Shown here piece by piece: positions 48,086-58,853 of a DNA stretch of 64,000 nucleotides. The DNA lies in the NCBI GenBank assembly GCA_024277915.1, contig JAJRUG010000009.1, forward strand, positions 1 through 64,000, written 5' to 3'. The notes beneath the pieces are model-generated. The model was not told the origin of the DNA. It did no database searches and saw only the letters and a list, made by a program, of their open reading frames with translations. Within the stretch, counting starts at the first letter, position 1. The number at the start of each line of letters is the position of its first letter. The translations under genes were made by a program, and so were the position numbers. The stretch comes from Gammaproteobacteria bacterium (GTDB lineage: Bacteria; Pseudomonadota; Gammaproteobacteria; Steroidobacterales; GCA-2729495).

Positions 48086-49555
48086 CTACATCAAGACGAT
48101 GTCGAATTGCTCCCGAAGATACAAGGCTTCAGCCTGGAGGCGAATTGGCCGACCGGTAAATTCCTCCAGTTCCGCAAGGCTCGCTGCTTCTTCATCCAGT
48201 AGCATTTCGATCACATCAGGATGGGCAAGCGCTACCATTTCGTCGACCTTGAACTGCCGGCTCTGTCGAAGAATCTCCCTGAATATTTCATAACACACGG
48301 TTTCCGCTGCCTTGATGTAACCCCTGCCTGTACAGGTAGGACAGGTCTCACACATCAGATGTTCCAAGCTTTCGCGGGTGCGCTTTCTGGTCATTTCGAT
48401 CAGACCGAGTGGAGATACACGGGTGATTTGATTACGGGCATGATCACCCGCCAGCTCGCTCTCCAGGGCTTCCAGAACCTGATTCCGATGGCCTTCCTGA
48501 TCCATGTCAATAAAATCAATAATGATAATTCCGCCTATATTTCTCAATCGAAGCTGACGTGCTATCACGACAGTAGCTTCGAGATTCGTTCGGAAAATTG
48601 TTTCTTCCTGATTACGGTAGCCCACATAAGCACCCGTGTTGACGTCGATCGTATTCATCGCTTCTGTCTGATCGATCACGACGTGCCCTCCGGATTTCAG
48701 TTCAACCTTGTGACCGAGAGCCTTTTGTATTTCATCTTCAATGCCGTACAAATCCAGTATTGGCTGGCGGCCGGTATAATGCTCAATCACCGGTGCAAGT
48801 TCAGGGATAAACTTATCTGCAAACTCTTTCATGCGGGTAAAGGTCATTTCCGAATCAACCCTGATTCGTTCGATCCTGGTGCTGGCGAGATCCCTGATCA
48901 TACGAATTGCCAGCGGCAGATCTTCATGGATGCGATCACCGCCCGACGAGCTGCCGGCTTTTTGCCGGATCTGGCCCCATAACTTGTGAAGAAAAATCAT
49001 ATCCGCGCGCAGCGCATCAATACTGGCTCCTTCTGCGGCCGTGCGCACAATGTAACCGCATCCTGACTCAGCGGGGCTGATTTGCTCCACAGATGCCTTG
49101 AGCCGTTGCCGTTCTTCCTCCTCGACAATACGGGAAGAAACACCGACACCCTCAGACTCAGGCAGCAAAACCAGAAAGCGTGACGGTATCGTAATATTCA
49201 TGGTGAGTCGGGCGCCCTTGGAGCCCAGGGGCTCCTTGAGGATCTGCACCAGTACTTCCTCGCCGTCATGCAGCAGTTTTTCTATCCGTGCCGGCGGGTC
49301 TTTCGGTTCACCATTCGCTGCCGCGACAGGCTTGACGATATTCGACGCGTGCAGGAAAGCGGTTCGCTCCAGGCCGATTTCAACAAACGCTGCCTGCATC
49401 CCCGGCAATACCCGGCATACCCGACCCTTATAAAGATTGCCAGTCAACCCGAGCCGGCTGGTCCGTTCGATCATCAGCTCACCCAGAATACCGTTTTCGA
49501 CGATCGCGGCTCTGACTTCCCTGGGCGTTACATTGATCAGTATCTCGGTATTCAT
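48086..49555 (-). CDS. rng: Ribonuclease G
   Basis: A 489-residue endoribonuclease that processes 16S rRNA 5' ends and some mRNAs. The N-terminus holds an S1 domain (NLYKGRVCRVLPGMQAAFVE). The DNase I-like catalytic part has acidic metal ligands in TIDVNTGAYVG and IIIDFIDM, and the zinc-link CPTCTGRG. It lacks the long RNase E tail. Its start overlaps the maf stop by four bases. Confidence 0.96.
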   Translation of the reverse strand: MNTEILINVTPREVRAAIVENGILGELMIERTSRLGLTGNLYKGRVCRVLPGMQAAFVEIGLERTAFLHASNIVKPVAAANGEPKDPPARIEKLLHDGEEVLVQILKEPLGSKGARLTMNITIPSRFLVLLPESEGVGVSSRIVEEEERQRLKASVEQISPAESGCGYIVRTAAEGASIDALRADMIFLHKLWGQIRQKAGSSSGGDRIHEDLPLAIRMIRDLASTRIERIRVDSEMTFTRMKEFADKFIPELAPVIEHYTGRQPILDLYGIEDEIQKALGHKVELKSGGHVVIDQTEAMNTIDVNTGAYVGYRNQEETIFRTNLEATVVIARQLRLRNIGGIIIIDFIDMDQEGHRNQVLEALESELAGDHARNQITRVSPLGLIEMTRKRTRESLEHLMCETCPTCTGRGYIKAAETVCYEIFREILRQSRQFKVDEMVALAHPDVIEMLLDEEAASLAELEEFTGRPIRLQAEALYLREQFDIVLM

Positions 49556-50199
49556 CCGGATGCCACATTATCCACTTGAGAACACTCCAGGCAGGTGACA
49601 TTAAAAGATTCCAGAAGAACTGCCGTTTCGAACAACGGCAGCCCCATCACTCCACTATAGCTGCCGTGGATTTCCTCAATAAAGACCGCGCCCAACCCCT
49701 GAATAGCATAGGCGCCGGCTTTGCCGGCCGGCTCTCCTGATCGCCAATAGGCCTGTATTTCCTGTTCCGCCATAGCACGGAATTTTACCCCGGTTCGGCT
49801 GACCATAACCTGCTCGGAATCGTGGTTCATGACAGCCACTGCTGTATATACCCAGTGACGGCTGCCTGACAGAATACCCAGCATGCGCGCTGCATCAGCC
49901 TCGTCAGCAAGCTTTCCCAGCATCTCATCACCTGATACAACGGTGGTATCAGCCGCCAGAACCGGCAACTGCGCAAAATCCGGGTGCCTGGTGCTGATCA
50001 GCGCATGAGCTGCTCTACCCTTTTCCAGCGCTAATCGCTCCACCATGTGCGCCCCTGTTTCTCCCGCCAGGCTCGCCTCATCAATCTCCACCGGCAGTTG
50101 CCGGACCGATATACCCAATTGAGTGAGCAGCTCCACCCGGCGCGGAGAAGCCGAGGCAAGCCAGATTGAGGCGGGGGCATGCCCCTCAATCGTGGTCAT
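49552..50199 (-). CDS. Maf family nucleotide pyrophosphatase
   Basis: A 215-residue Maf-like protein with the N-terminal signature LASASPRRVELLTQLG and the core AADTTVVSGDEMLGKLADEA. Maf enzymes hydrolyse non-canonical or modified nucleoside triphosphates such as dTTP or UTP. The start at 50199 (MTTIEGHAPASIW) overlaps the rlmH stop by four bases; the longer frame lies in rlmH. The neighbour order matches the E. coli maf-rng pair (yhdE). Confidence 0.95.
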   Translation of the reverse strand: MTTIEGHAPASIWLASASPRRVELLTQLGISVRQLPVEIDEASLAGETGAHMVERLALEKGRAAHALISTRHPDFAQLPVLAADTTVVSGDEMLGKLADEADAARMLGILSGSRHWVYTAVAVMNHDSEQVMVSRTGVKFRAMAEQEIQAYWRSGEPAGKAGAYAIQGLGAVFIEEIHGSYSGVMGLPLFETAVLLESFNVTCLECSQVDNVASG

Positions 50200-50666
50200 G
50201 ACCGATGATAGGGGTGTCCCTGCAGTATGGTCCAGGCTCGATAGATTTGCTCTGCAAGCACGACGCGAACCAGTCCATGGGGCAGGGTCAGGCGTGACAA
50301 AGACCAGCTCTGACCGGCACGTTGCCGGCATGCCTCGGACAGACCGTCGGGACCACCTATCATCAGCGCAACCTGGGAGTAATCATCCAGCCATGTCTGT
50401 AGCTGCCCCGCAAGTTCGGTGGAGCGCCATTGTTTTCCTGTCTCGTCCAATGCAATAACCAGGCCACCAGGCTTGAGACGACGCAGCTGTTGCTCGCCTT
50501 CTTTTTCGATGGCGGTTGCCACATTGCCCTGTGCTGTTCTGGTTCCGGCGGGAATTTCTGTCAATTGCAGATTGATGTGGCGCGGCAGTCGATTCTTGTA
50601 TGTTTCAAACCCTTCGTATACCCACGATTGCATTCGCGTACCAATCGCCAGCAAACTGATTTCCAT
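50196..50666 (-). CDS. rlmH: 23S rRNA pseudouridine-1915 N3-methyltransferase
   Basis: A 156-residue SPOUT methyltransferase that modifies a pseudouridine in helix 69 of 23S rRNA. The SAM-binding knot is LMIGGPDGLSEACR, and the N-terminus MEISLLAIGTRM fits the family. Start 50666 shares one base with the rsfS stop. The longer frame lies in rsfS. Confidence 0.96.
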   Translation of the reverse strand: MEISLLAIGTRMQSWVYEGFETYKNRLPRHINLQLTEIPAGTRTAQGNVATAIEKEGEQQLRRLKPGGLVIALDETGKQWRSTELAGQLQTWLDDYSQVALMIGGPDGLSEACRQRAGQSWSLSRLTLPHGLVRVVLAEQIYRAWTILQGHPYHRS

Positions 50667-51040
50667 CAGCCTGTGTCCCTGGCGGCGTTCTGTGTACTGG
50701 TTTTTTCGGCGGGTGTATTCCCCATGCTCCACAGGTTTTCCAACTTGTAGAAATCACGAGTCACCGGCTGCATCACATGCACTACGACATCATCCAGATC
50801 AACCAGCACCCAATCGCCGTATTCGTGCCCCTCGACGCCTATCGGTTCATAGCCCTGCTGTTTTGCTGTTTCGACGACATGATCTGCTACAGAACGAACA
50901 TGGCGATTTGATGATCCGCTGGCGATCACCATGTAATCGGTAATTTGGGTGATTCCATGTACATCAATCACAGTTACATCCTGTGCTTTCAGATCATTCA
51001 AGGCGATCTTTACCAACTCCAGAAGCTTGTTACTTTGCAC
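50666..51040 (-). CDS. rsfS: Ribosomal silencing factor RsfS
   Basis: A 124-residue protein that binds L14 and blocks subunit joining when nutrients are low. Motifs are KAQDVTVIDVHGITQITDYM, ASGSSNRHVRSVAD and the tail MQPVTRDFYKLENLW. It follows nadD after 39 bases and overlaps rlmH, the standard order. Confidence 0.96.
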   Translation of the reverse strand: MQSNKLLELVKIALNDLKAQDVTVIDVHGITQITDYMVIASGSSNRHVRSVADHVVETAKQQGYEPIGVEGHEYGDWVLVDLDDVVVHVMQPVTRDFYKLENLWSMGNTPAEKTSTQNAARDTG

Positions 51041-51079
51041 TGACTCTGTATCTCCTCAATATTGTTCGGGATTCCGCAG

Positions 51080-51748
51080 TTAACTACGATAGCACCCGGA
51101 GTTTTCAATAATAGTTTGTACTGCCCGCGATACCAGAAACTGCGGGTCTTCCCCACTTGCAATCAACGTTCTTATTGCAGTTGAGGAAATCTCGAGTTGG
51201 GTCACACCATGAATGAACAGGCACCCTGCCGGCTCCTCATGCAGTTTCCCGGCTCGATCTGTCAACTTGTCTGCGAGTAATTCACTCAGGGCTCCTTCCT
51301 GTGGTACCGACCAACCCGGACGATGAGCGACAACGATATGTGCAAGATCAATCACCTCCTGCCACCTGTGCCAACCGGGCAGACTTTCAAAAGCATCCAT
51401 GCCGAGAAACAGGCACAGTGGTATCAACGGAAACTCATTGCGCAATGACGACAATGTTGTCACGGTATATGAGGGGCTGCCTGTCTCCAGTTCTCTCGTA
51501 TCAAGACGGAATCGGCTACAGGGCGCAATTGCGGCCTCCACCATCGCCTGCCGGATCGATGCGGGTGCTACCGGTAACTCCCGGTGTGGAGGAATGCCAC
51601 AGGGAATAAACCGGACCTCGTCGAGCGATAGTGCGGCCATGAGTTCCCGGGCACTACGCAGGTGTCCCAGATGGACAGGATCAAATGTACCGCCGAGAAT
51701 CCCCATCGATTGAGGTTGGGTTATAGATTTTCCTGGTTCCTCGGACAT
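51080..51748 (-). CDS. nadD: Nicotinate-nucleotide adenylyltransferase
   Basis: A 222-residue enzyme converting nicotinate mononucleotide to NaAD in NAD synthesis. The nucleotidyltransferase signature GILGGTFDPVHLGHLRSA is near the N-terminus, and ISSTAIRTLI near the C-terminus. A start at the later Met before GILGG is possible. It lies three bases after holA. Confidence 0.97.
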   Translation of the reverse strand: MSEEPGKSITQPQSMGILGGTFDPVHLGHLRSARELMAALSLDEVRFIPCGIPPHRELPVAPASIRQAMVEAAIAPCSRFRLDTRELETGSPSYTVTTLSSLRNEFPLIPLCLFLGMDAFESLPGWHRWQEVIDLAHIVVAHRPGWSVPQEGALSELLADKLTDRAGKLHEEPAGCLFIHGVTQLEISSTAIRTLIASGEDPQFLVSRAVQTIIENSGCYRS

Positions 51749-51751
51749 CCC

Positions 51752-52780
51752 TCAGGCGGTCTCTGCCAGCATCTGGTCATTACCAGCCAGCGCCAGTGTT
51801 ATTTCTGCCAGGGCGTCCCAGACCTGGCCATGGCGAGCGCCCTTGATGATTCGGTCTGCTGCGGCAGTACAGGCAACCAGCCGACGCATCGATGCAAGAT
51901 CACGCCCGTTCGCTGCCCGCCCGATCAGGTTCTGCCGCTTGGCCCACACTTTTGCATCCTGCATCGCCCTGCCTGCTGAAGCACCCTGATCCATCCTTGC
52001 AACTACATCTGCAAGGGCAGTAATTTCCCGGGCGAGACTCCATAATACCAATGGTGGTGCGGTAGCTTCCCGTCTCAATCCGTGCAATATGCGCAGAGCA
52101 CGTGCGCTGTTTCCTGCGAGTGCTGCGTCAGCGAGCTGAAATACATCGTATCGGGCTCCATCAGCAACTGATTCACGAATCGCATCCAGGGTCACGTGGC
52201 CATCACCGGCAATCAGCACAAGCTTGTCGATCTCCTGTTTGACAGCCAGCAAATTCCCTTCGACACGTGAAGCAAGCATCTCCAGAGCTTCGCCATCAAT
52301 TGTCAAACCGGACTTGCGCAGCCGTGAGGTGATCCACCCGGGGATCTGTTCCTGGCCAGGGGATCTGACCGGAATCCAGACTCCCTGTTTGGCGACCGTA
52401 CTCGCCCACCTGGATTTCTCAGTCCGGCGATCCAGCTCCGGAGTAATAAAAATAGTGATCGAATCATCCGGCTTGCTATTGGCCAGTTCAACAATGAACT
52501 TCGACCCTTTGTCTCCCGGCTTTCCGGTTGGCAAACGGACTTCTATCAAGCGACGGGAGGAAAACAGCGACATGTTTTGCATGCCGGTACTCAATGATGC
52601 CCAATCAAACCCCCGATTAGTCACATGGAGTTCGCGTTCCTCGCACCCGGCTTTCCTTGCAGCCATCCTGATTTCATCCACCCGCTCATCCACCAGCAAC
52701 GGTTCGTTGCCGGATACCAGGTATACAGGCGCAACACCTGAAGACAAGTGGGATTCAAGTTGGCGAGGATCAAGCTTCAC
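51752..52780 (-). CDS. holA: DNA polymerase III delta subunit
   Basis: A 342-residue clamp-loader subunit with AAA-like N-terminal domain (VYLVSGNEPLLVDERVDEIR) and a C-terminal helical collar. Delta opens the beta clamp and lacks the ATP-binding motif, as expected. In E. coli lptE lies next to it; here five genes intervene (see lptE). Confidence 0.95.
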   Translation of the reverse strand: MKLDPRQLESHLSSGVAPVYLVSGNEPLLVDERVDEIRMAARKAGCEERELHVTNRGFDWASLSTGMQNMSLFSSRRLIEVRLPTGKPGDKGSKFIVELANSKPDDSITIFITPELDRRTEKSRWASTVAKQGVWIPVRSPGQEQIPGWITSRLRKSGLTIDGEALEMLASRVEGNLLAVKQEIDKLVLIAGDGHVTLDAIRESVADGARYDVFQLADAALAGNSARALRILHGLRREATAPPLVLWSLAREITALADVVARMDQGASAGRAMQDAKVWAKRQNLIGRAANGRDLASMRRLVACTAAADRIIKGARHGQVWDALAEITLALAGNDQMLAETA

Positions 52781-52809
52781 GAGATAACCTCCACCAGCAA
52801 GCTGGCCGA

Positions 52810-53064
52810 CTAATTGACCTGGCTCCAGTCAATCGACTCTTCTTCAAGCAGTATGGGGATAGAATCACGAACCGGATAAACCAGCCGACTATCGCGGGTC
52901 ACCAACGCCTCTTGTAACGGGGCCGTCAGATTCTGACCGCCACGATTCACGATATCGCCCGAAGCAATCGCATTATTGAGTCTGGCCAGCAGATCACTGC
53001 CAAGCAGTTCCAGGGGTAATTTTGTTAGTGGACAGCAAATGATATCCAGCAGCTTCTTGTCCAT
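52810..53064 (-). CDS. Trm112-like small zinc-type protein
   Basis: An 84-residue Trm112p-like protein beginning MDKKLLDIICCPLTKLPLEL and ending with YPVRDSIPILLEEESIDW. E. coli YcaR is of this type. Only two neighbouring Cys residues (CCP) are seen, so classic zinc binding is doubtful. Trm112-type proteins often assist methyltransferases. It lies 29 bases upstream of holA. Confidence 0.9.
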   Translation of the reverse strand: MDKKLLDIICCPLTKLPLELLGSDLLARLNNAIASGDIVNRGGQNLTAPLQEALVTRDSRLVYPVRDSIPILLEEESIDWSQVN

Positions 53065-53155
53065 ATTCGGTACTCGGCCACAACTCGACCATTACTCAGC
53101 AAAGGCACCCGAATATATCACACCAGGACTGTTCGAACCCGCGCCGGGCCTGAGG

Positions 53156-53431
53156 TTACCTGTGTATCCGGGTGTGGGTCTGATCCGGTTTTTCAGGAAC
53201 GGGATCCGGGCCGACCGGTCCGAACGGATGGCAACGCAGGATACGGCGAAAAGCCAGCCAACTGCCCCTTGCTGCGCCAAAACGCTCGATCGCCTGCCGG
53301 GCGTATTCCGAGCAAGTCGGGTGAAATCGACAATGGCCACCGGTCAGCGGTGAAATAAAAAGCTGATAGCCACGAATCAATGACATTGCGGCCCGGGCAA
53401 ACAGGCTATTGGCAGCTTGCTCATCGGTCAT
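53156..53431 (-). CDS. yidD: Membrane protein insertion efficiency factor YidD
   Basis: A 91-residue protein with the family core [20 protein letters not shown] and [15 protein letters not shown]. YidD helps insertion of some inner-membrane proteins with YidC. It is usually found in the rpmH-rnpA-yidD-yidC region, so its place here after sufE is unusual. ATG 53431 shares a base with the sufE stop and is preferred over a TTG start at 53440. Confidence 0.94.
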   Translation of the reverse strand: MTDEQAANSLFARAAMSLIRGYQLFISPLTGGHCRFHPTCSEYARQAIERFGAARGSWLAFRRILRCHPFGPVGPDPVPEKPDQTHTRIHR

Positions 53432-53844
53432 CACGTGCAAGTGCCGGCTGCCGACCGGATGGCCTGAATCATCGAGTTCAGGCCATTACTCCGCGTTGGG
53501 CTCAGGTGCTGGTCCAGGCCAATGGCAGCGATAAAGTCTGGTGGCGTCTGCAGAATTTCCCGAGGCGTTCTCCCGCTATAGACACGCATCAGAACTGCAA
53601 TCAGCCCGGCAACAATTGCTGAATCACTGGTTGCCTGAAAAACCAGTCGCCCGCTGTCCTGATGGGTAATGAGCCATACCTGAGACTGGCAACCACGCAA
53701 ACGATTGTCTTCGGTTTTCTGATCTTCGGGAAATTCCGGCAGTTGCCTGCCCATATCGATGATGTATTGGTAGCGATCAATCCAGTTATCAAAAAACTGG
53801 AACTCTTCAATCAACTCCTGCTGACTGTTCCCGATATCTGTCAT
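53431..53844 (-). CDS. sufE: SufE family sulfur-acceptor protein
   Basis: A 137-residue SufE/CsdE-like protein that takes sulfur from a cysteine desulfurase. The acceptor Cys is in [12 protein letters not shown]. The nearby DLI-like region [13 protein letters not shown] also fits. No sufS or sufBCD genes are in the window. It overlaps cysS by four bases. Confidence 0.93.
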   Translation of the reverse strand: MTDIGNSQQELIEEFQFFDNWIDRYQYIIDMGRQLPEFPEDQKTEDNRLRGCQSQVWLITHQDSGRLVFQATSDSAIVAGLIAVLMRVYSGRTPREILQTPPDFIAAIGLDQHLSPTRSNGLNSMIQAIRSAAGTCT

Positions 53845-55220
53845 CCGGAGCGCCGCCAGCGTGTACCGCCCGAACCATCCTCAATCGTAATACCGGCATT
53901 GTCGAGCTGCTCGCGAATCCTGTCGGCCGTCGCAAAGTCGCGTTCCTGACGGGCTGCATTTCTGTCCGCAATCAATGCTTCGATAGTTTCTTTGCTCATA
54001 GCTCCTTGTGGTTCGGAATGGAACCATTGCTCCGGGTCAGTGCCCAGCAGACCAAGGTACTCCGCGCTGGCTCTTAACCGTGCGGCCAGTTTCTTCCGTT
54101 GCTCCTCGACGTCGGAGCTGTTGGCTTCCCGGGCCAGATCGAACAATGCAGCGAGTGCGCGCGGCGTGTTGAGATCATCTTCCAGCGCAGACAGAAATGT
54201 ACTGTCTGCCTCGGTGACGGGCCAATCTTGTTGCCAGCCCTGTATATCGCGAAGAGTACCGTAGAGACGGTCGAGCTTGCGGCACGACTCGGTTAATACC
54301 TCATCCGTCCAGTCCAGAGGTTGCCGGTAGTGCGCACTGAGCAGCGCAAGGCGGATCGCTTCTCCAGGGGCATCCTCGAGCAGCTCACAGACTGTCACGA
54401 TGTTACCGAGTGACTTGGACATCTTGGTACTGTCTACATTCACAAATCCGTTGTGCAACCAGAATCGGGCAAATACCTGCCCACCATGTGCGCAGGTGCT
54501 CTGTGCAATTTCATTCTCGTGATGGGGAAAGATCAGATCATTGCCCCCACCGTGAATATCAATAGTGCGGCCAAGATGCCGGGCCGACATCGCGGAACAC
54601 TCGATGTGCCAGCCGGGGCGCCCTGTCCCCCAGGGACTCTCCCATCCCGGCAGATCTTCACTGGAAGGCTTCCATAATATGAAGTCACCCGGGTTTTGCT
54701 TATAGTCGGCAACTGCCACTCGTGCCCCGGCAAGCAGTTCCTTGCGGTCACGGCGCGAAAGCCGCCCGTACTGATCGAAAGACGTCACATCAAACAATAC
54801 ATGCCCGTCAGCCTCATAGGCATGACCGGTCGCAACGAGACCCTGAATCATGTCGATAATATCGCTCAGATGATCTGTCGCCCGTGGTTCGATATCCGGC
54901 GGAAGCACTCCCAGAGCCTCCATATCCTGATGGTAAAAATCAGCAAAGCGGGAGGAGATCTCTGCAATAGACTGCCCGGACTCAGCCGCCGCTGCATTGA
55001 TCTTGTCATCAATATCAGTGATGTTACGGGCATAGGTCAGCGTGTAGCGTGTGCGCAGCAACCGTGCGAGAACGTCGAATATGACCGGGGGTCGGGCATT
55101 GCCGATATGCGGCCGGCTATAGACTGTCGGGCCACAAACGTACATTGATACCTGGCCCGGATTGGCAGGCTCAAACGGCTCCTTGGTTCGGCTCAATGTG
55201 TTGTAAAGGTGGATTGACAT
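53841..55220 (-). CDS. cysS: Cysteinyl-tRNA synthetase
   Basis: A 459-residue class I synthetase. The HIGH motif is HIGNARP, KMSKS is KMSKSLGN, and zinc ligands are seen in CGPTVY, the Cys of [12 protein letters not shown], and HHENE. The start at 55220 ([16 protein letters not shown]) matches the family; the longer frame to 55277 crosses the divergent promoter region. TATTATTATAC precedes the start and may contain a -10 box. It shares a 70-base divergent gap with hisI. Confidence 0.97.
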   Translation of the reverse strand: MSIHLYNTLSRTKEPFEPANPGQVSMYVCGPTVYSRPHIGNARPPVIFDVLARLLRTRYTLTYARNITDIDDKINAAAAESGQSIAEISSRFADFYHQDMEALGVLPPDIEPRATDHLSDIIDMIQGLVATGHAYEADGHVLFDVTSFDQYGRLSRRDRKELLAGARVAVADYKQNPGDFILWKPSSEDLPGWESPWGTGRPGWHIECSAMSARHLGRTIDIHGGGNDLIFPHHENEIAQSTCAHGGQVFARFWLHNGFVNVDSTKMSKSLGNIVTVCELLEDAPGEAIRLALLSAHYRQPLDWTDEVLTESCRKLDRLYGTLRDIQGWQQDWPVTEADSTFLSALEDDLNTPRALAALFDLAREANSSDVEEQRKKLAARLRASAEYLGLLGTDPEQWFHSEPQGAMSKETIEALIADRNAARQERDFATADRIREQLDNAGITIEDGSGGTRWRRSG

Positions 55221-55290
55221 AGCAGCCGGGTATAATAATAGGGACGGAACTGTTTTTCGCCCCCTATTTTCCCACACGGAGACACCAGCA

Positions 55291-55773
55291 GTGATTAAAA
55301 CCGGAATATTCGGTCAGCGGCACAGTATTGAGCAGGTTGAGGAAGGGACCGAACTGGCACCCAAATTCGATCAGCAGGGGCTGATCCCCGTCGTAACAAC
55401 AGATTTCAGCTCCGGTGAATTGCTGATGCAGGGGTATATGAATCAGGATGCCCTGATCAGAACTATCCGGACGGGAGAAGCGCATTACTACAGCCGCAGC
55501 CGGCAGGCTCTCTGGCACAAGGGTGCGACCAGCGGACTGGTGCAAAAGGTTTCAGAAATGTTGATCGATGATGATCAGGATTGCGTGTGGTTGAGAGTCG
55601 ATGTCGCGGGTGGCGCAAGCTGCCATGTCGGGTATCGATCCTGTTTCTATCGGAAAATCCCGATCGGCGAATCATCCGGAAAAGAACCATTGGAGCTTGA
55701 GTTTACTGAAACTGAAAAGATATTTGATCCTGAAGAAGTCTATGGAGACGCACCTAATCCGACGATTTTATAA
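55291..55773 (+). CDS. hisI: Phosphoribosyl-AMP cyclohydrolase
   Basis: A 160-residue HisI-type enzyme acting in histidine synthesis. Motifs are [38 protein letters not shown], and the metal Cys/Asp region [12 protein letters not shown] then [10 protein letters not shown]. It begins with an unusual 25-residue extension ([20 protein letters not shown]). Start GTG 55291 has CACGGAGA upstream. No other his gene is adjacent, so it stands apart from the main histidine operon. It is convergent with lptE. Confidence 0.93.
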   Translation: MIKTGIFGQRHSIEQVEEGTELAPKFDQQGLIPVVTTDFSSGELLMQGYMNQDALIRTIRTGEAHYYSRSRQALWHKGATSGLVQKVSEMLIDDDQDCVWLRVDVAGGASCHVGYRSCFYRKIPIGESSGKEPLELEFTETEKIFDPEEVYGDAPNPTIL

Positions 55774-55810
55774 GGGTCTCCTGACAGGGTCACTGTGATC
55801 TTCAAGACCT

Positions 55811-56338
55811 CTATTTCTCGCGGCCGGATACCGCTCCAGAAAAATCTATTCCGGTTTTGATCTGCCTGACGATCAGATCAACCAGATTCTCTGCGATGGC
55901 ATTCCTCAAGATCTGTGCTTCGTTACCCTTGCCCAGAACCTGAAGCTCATCGTAGGTATAATCCTGCGTTAGCGTCAACGTCTGCTCAGGAAGCGCTTCG
56001 CGGCCTTTCACTAATACAGAATACCGTACGATGTAATAAACATCGTATTCACGCGGAACGTTTCTGGCCGACACGGACAGTACCCGCTGACCGGTAAGGT
56101 CTTGATGAATCCGGATGATCGTATCTGCACTGACAGCATCATTGGTGACCGTGATCCCGCCACGATCAAGTGATTTTGTGAGCGCCCGATAAAAAGGGCT
56201 GTAACGATCGGAAGTATTGATGTAGGTGATCGCCATTTCCGGCGGGTAACTGACATCACCACTGAACCGAAACCCGCAGCCCTGCAGCAGTCCGGCGAAT
56301 GCCAGTATCAAAATACAGATTCGCCGACGATCAAACAA
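55811..56338 (-). CDS. lptE: LPS-assembly lipoprotein LptE
   Basis: A 175-residue lipoprotein that plugs LptD and helps place lipopolysaccharide in the outer membrane. The signal peptide ([18 protein letters not shown]) ends in a lipobox at LQGC, followed by GFRFSG, typical of LptE. No ATG lies in a good place. The likely start is TTG 56338, which overlaps the last eight bases of leuS and gives a normal signal length. The leuS-lptE link is the standard one. Confidence 0.92.
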   Translation of the reverse strand: MFDRRRICILILAFAGLLQGCGFRFSGDVSYPPEMAITYINTSDRYSPFYRALTKSLDRGGITVTNDAVSADTIIRIHQDLTGQRVLSVSARNVPREYDVYYIVRYSVLVKGREALPEQTLTLTQDYTYDELQVLGKGNEAQILRNAIAENLVDLIVRQIKTGIDFSGAVSGREK

Positions 56339-58796
56339 CGATGCTGACCAGTTTGCCGGGTACAACAATGACCTTGCGAATTTCCTTGTCCGCGGTAAAC
56401 CGCTGGACATTTTCGTCCGACAAAGCTTTTTCCTTGAGGTCATTCTCAGCTATATCTGCCGGAACCTCGATACGCGCCCTCAGCTTTCCGTTAACCTGGA
56501 TCACAATATTCAGTGACTCCGCAACCAGAATGCCCGGGTCTGCAGCCGGCCAGCTTTCATCCACTACCGCTGAATCGTTACCCAGCATCTGCCAAAGACT
56601 GTGACATATATGCGGCACAATAGGTGAAAGCATCAGTACAACATTGTTCAGCGTCTCCCGGGCAACCAGAAAATCCGTGCCGTTCCTGACCTCGAATTTG
56701 GCCAGCCTGTTCATCAATTCCATATTGGCAGCGATGGCTGTGTTGAAAGTGTATCGCCGGCCAATGTCGTCGCTGACCTTCAGAATAGTTTGGTGCAGGG
56801 CCCGACGCATTGCCTTTTGACGATCATCCAGCTCACCCGGGTTCTTTCCTTCCTGGTCAAACTTCTGCACGGCTTCTGACCGATGGGCGCTGACTGCACG
56901 CCACAAGCGACGAAGAAACCGGAACGCCCCCTGTACACCCTCATCCGACCACTCCATGCTTTGTTCGGGTGGAGCTGCAAACATCACGAATAACCGAACC
57001 GTGTCAGCACCGTAAGATTCGATCAGCCCCTGCGGGTCAACGGTATTGCCCTTGGACTTGGACATCTTGGCACCATCTTTGAGCACCATCCCCTGGGTAA
57101 GGAGTTTCTTGAATGGTTCATCGCTGGATACCAGCCCTTCATCCCTCATCAGCTTGTGGTAGAAACGGGCATACAACAGATGAAGGATTGCATGCTCGAT
57201 ACCGCCGATATAAATGTCTACCGGCAGCCAGTAGTTGGCACGCTTATCGAGCATTGCTTCATCGCTGTCGGGGCAGGCAAACCGCGCGTAATACCACGAA
57301 GATTCCATGAATGTGTCAAAGGTGTCCGTCTCGCGGGTCGTCTTGTCACCGGTTGCCGGATCGAGAGTTTCATAGAAGGAGGACATGCTTTTGATCGGTG
57401 AGCCGGTTTCCTGAAACTCGACATCCTCCGGTAGTATCACCGGGAGATCCTGATCCGGTACCGGCACCTGCTCACCCTGTGTCGAATTGATCACTGGTAT
57501 CGGTGAACCCCAGTATCGCTGCCGGGACACCAGCCAATCGCGTAGCCGATAGTTAACCCTGCGACGGCCTTTCCCTTCACCGGCAAGTGTCTCGGCTATC
57601 GCATCAAATGCTGCGTCAAAGCTCATACCGGAATATTCGCCTGAATTGATCAGCACACCATGCTCAACAAAGGCGGCCTCCTCAATGTCGCACTGCTGCT
57701 GATCGTCTTCCGCCTCGATCACCTGCAAGACAGGTAAATCAAACTGCCGGGCAAATTCCCAGTCGCGCTGATCATGGCCGGGGACTGACATCACAGCACC
57801 AGTGCCATAAGTCATCAACACAAAATTAGCAACCCAGACCGGCACCGCTTCACCAGTAATCGGATGAATTGCATTGATACCAAGCGACATGCCACGCTTT
57901 TCCATTGTCTCCATGGCGGCTTCAGATACTGCGCTCTGCTGGCACTCCCTGAGAAACGCTGCCAGCTCCGGTGACTGCTCCGCTGCCTGAATTGCCAGTG
58001 GATGTTCTGCAGCCACGGCCATGTAACTCACACCCATGAGGGTATCCGGACGGGTCGTATAGATGCTTAATAATTCTTCCGAGTCTTCGATGGCAAAGTC
58101 GACTTCGATACCCTCGGACCGGCCAATCCAGTTTCTCTGCATGACTTTGACAGATTCCGGCCAGTCCAGGGAATCAATAGTTCCCAATAGTTCTTCTGCG
58201 TAGTCGGTAATTTTCAAAAACCATTGCGGAATTTCACGACGTTCTACCAGTGCGCCCGAGCGCCAGCCCCTGCCATCAATAACCTGCTCATTGGCCAACA
58301 CTGTCTCATCCACCGGATCCCAGTTCACGATGGCTTTCTTTTTGTAGGCAACGCCCTTTTTCATCAGGCGGGTAAACATCCACTGCTCCCACCGATAGTA
58401 CTCCGGGTCACAGGTTGCCAACTCCCGGCTCCAGTCATACCCGAAGCCCAGCAATTTTAGCTGCTCGCGCATATAGGTAATGTTTTCCCGGGTCCAGCTG
58501 GCCGGTGGCATACCATGTTTGATCGCGGCACCTTCGGCGGGCAGACCAAAAGCATCCCAGCCGATTGGCTGCAGAACATTCTTGCCCAGCATGCGTTGAT
58601 AGCGAGCGATGACATCACCGATGGTGTAGTTGCGGACATGCCCCATATGCAGTCGTCCACTGGGATAGGGAAACATGCACAGGCAGTAGAATTTCTCCCT
58701 GTCCGGATCCTCGGTAGCACGGAAAGTCTGATGTTCTTCCCACCACTTGTGTGCCTTCGCCTCGACCAGAGCCGGATTGTATTGTTTGTCAGTCAC
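56331..58796 (-). CDS. leuS: Leucyl-tRNA synthetase
   Basis: An 821-residue class I synthetase with [12 protein letters not shown] (HIGH region), the editing domain between about residues 220 and 410, and [12 protein letters not shown]. Its length is slightly short for the family but no domain is missing. It lies 57 bases from lnt and overlaps lptE. Confidence 0.97.
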   Translation of the reverse strand: MTDKQYNPALVEAKAHKWWEEHQTFRATEDPDREKFYCLCMFPYPSGRLHMGHVRNYTIGDVIARYQRMLGKNVLQPIGWDAFGLPAEGAAIKHGMPPASWTRENITYMREQLKLLGFGYDWSRELATCDPEYYRWEQWMFTRLMKKGVAYKKKAIVNWDPVDETVLANEQVIDGRGWRSGALVERREIPQWFLKITDYAEELLGTIDSLDWPESVKVMQRNWIGRSEGIEVDFAIEDSEELLSIYTTRPDTLMGVSYMAVAAEHPLAIQAAEQSPELAAFLRECQQSAVSEAAMETMEKRGMSLGINAIHPITGEAVPVWVANFVLMTYGTGAVMSVPGHDQRDWEFARQFDLPVLQVIEAEDDQQQCDIEEAAFVEHGVLINSGEYSGMSFDAAFDAIAETLAGEGKGRRRVNYRLRDWLVSRQRYWGSPIPVINSTQGEQVPVPDQDLPVILPEDVEFQETGSPIKSMSSFYETLDPATGDKTTRETDTFDTFMESSWYYARFACPDSDEAMLDKRANYWLPVDIYIGGIEHAILHLLYARFYHKLMRDEGLVSSDEPFKKLLTQGMVLKDGAKMSKSKGNTVDPQGLIESYGADTVRLFVMFAAPPEQSMEWSDEGVQGAFRFLRRLWRAVSAHRSEAVQKFDQEGKNPGELDDRQKAMRRALHQTILKVSDDIGRRYTFNTAIAANMELMNRLAKFEVRNGTDFLVARETLNNVVLMLSPIVPHICHSLWQMLGNDSAVVDESWPAADPGILVAESLNIVIQVNGKLRARIEVPADIAENDLKEKALSDENVQRFTADKEIRKVIVVPGKLVSIVV

Positions 58797-58853
58797 TTTT
58801 TCATATTCAGATTGGTTGCGGGCGGACTAGGATAGCAGGGTCATCAGCCCCGG

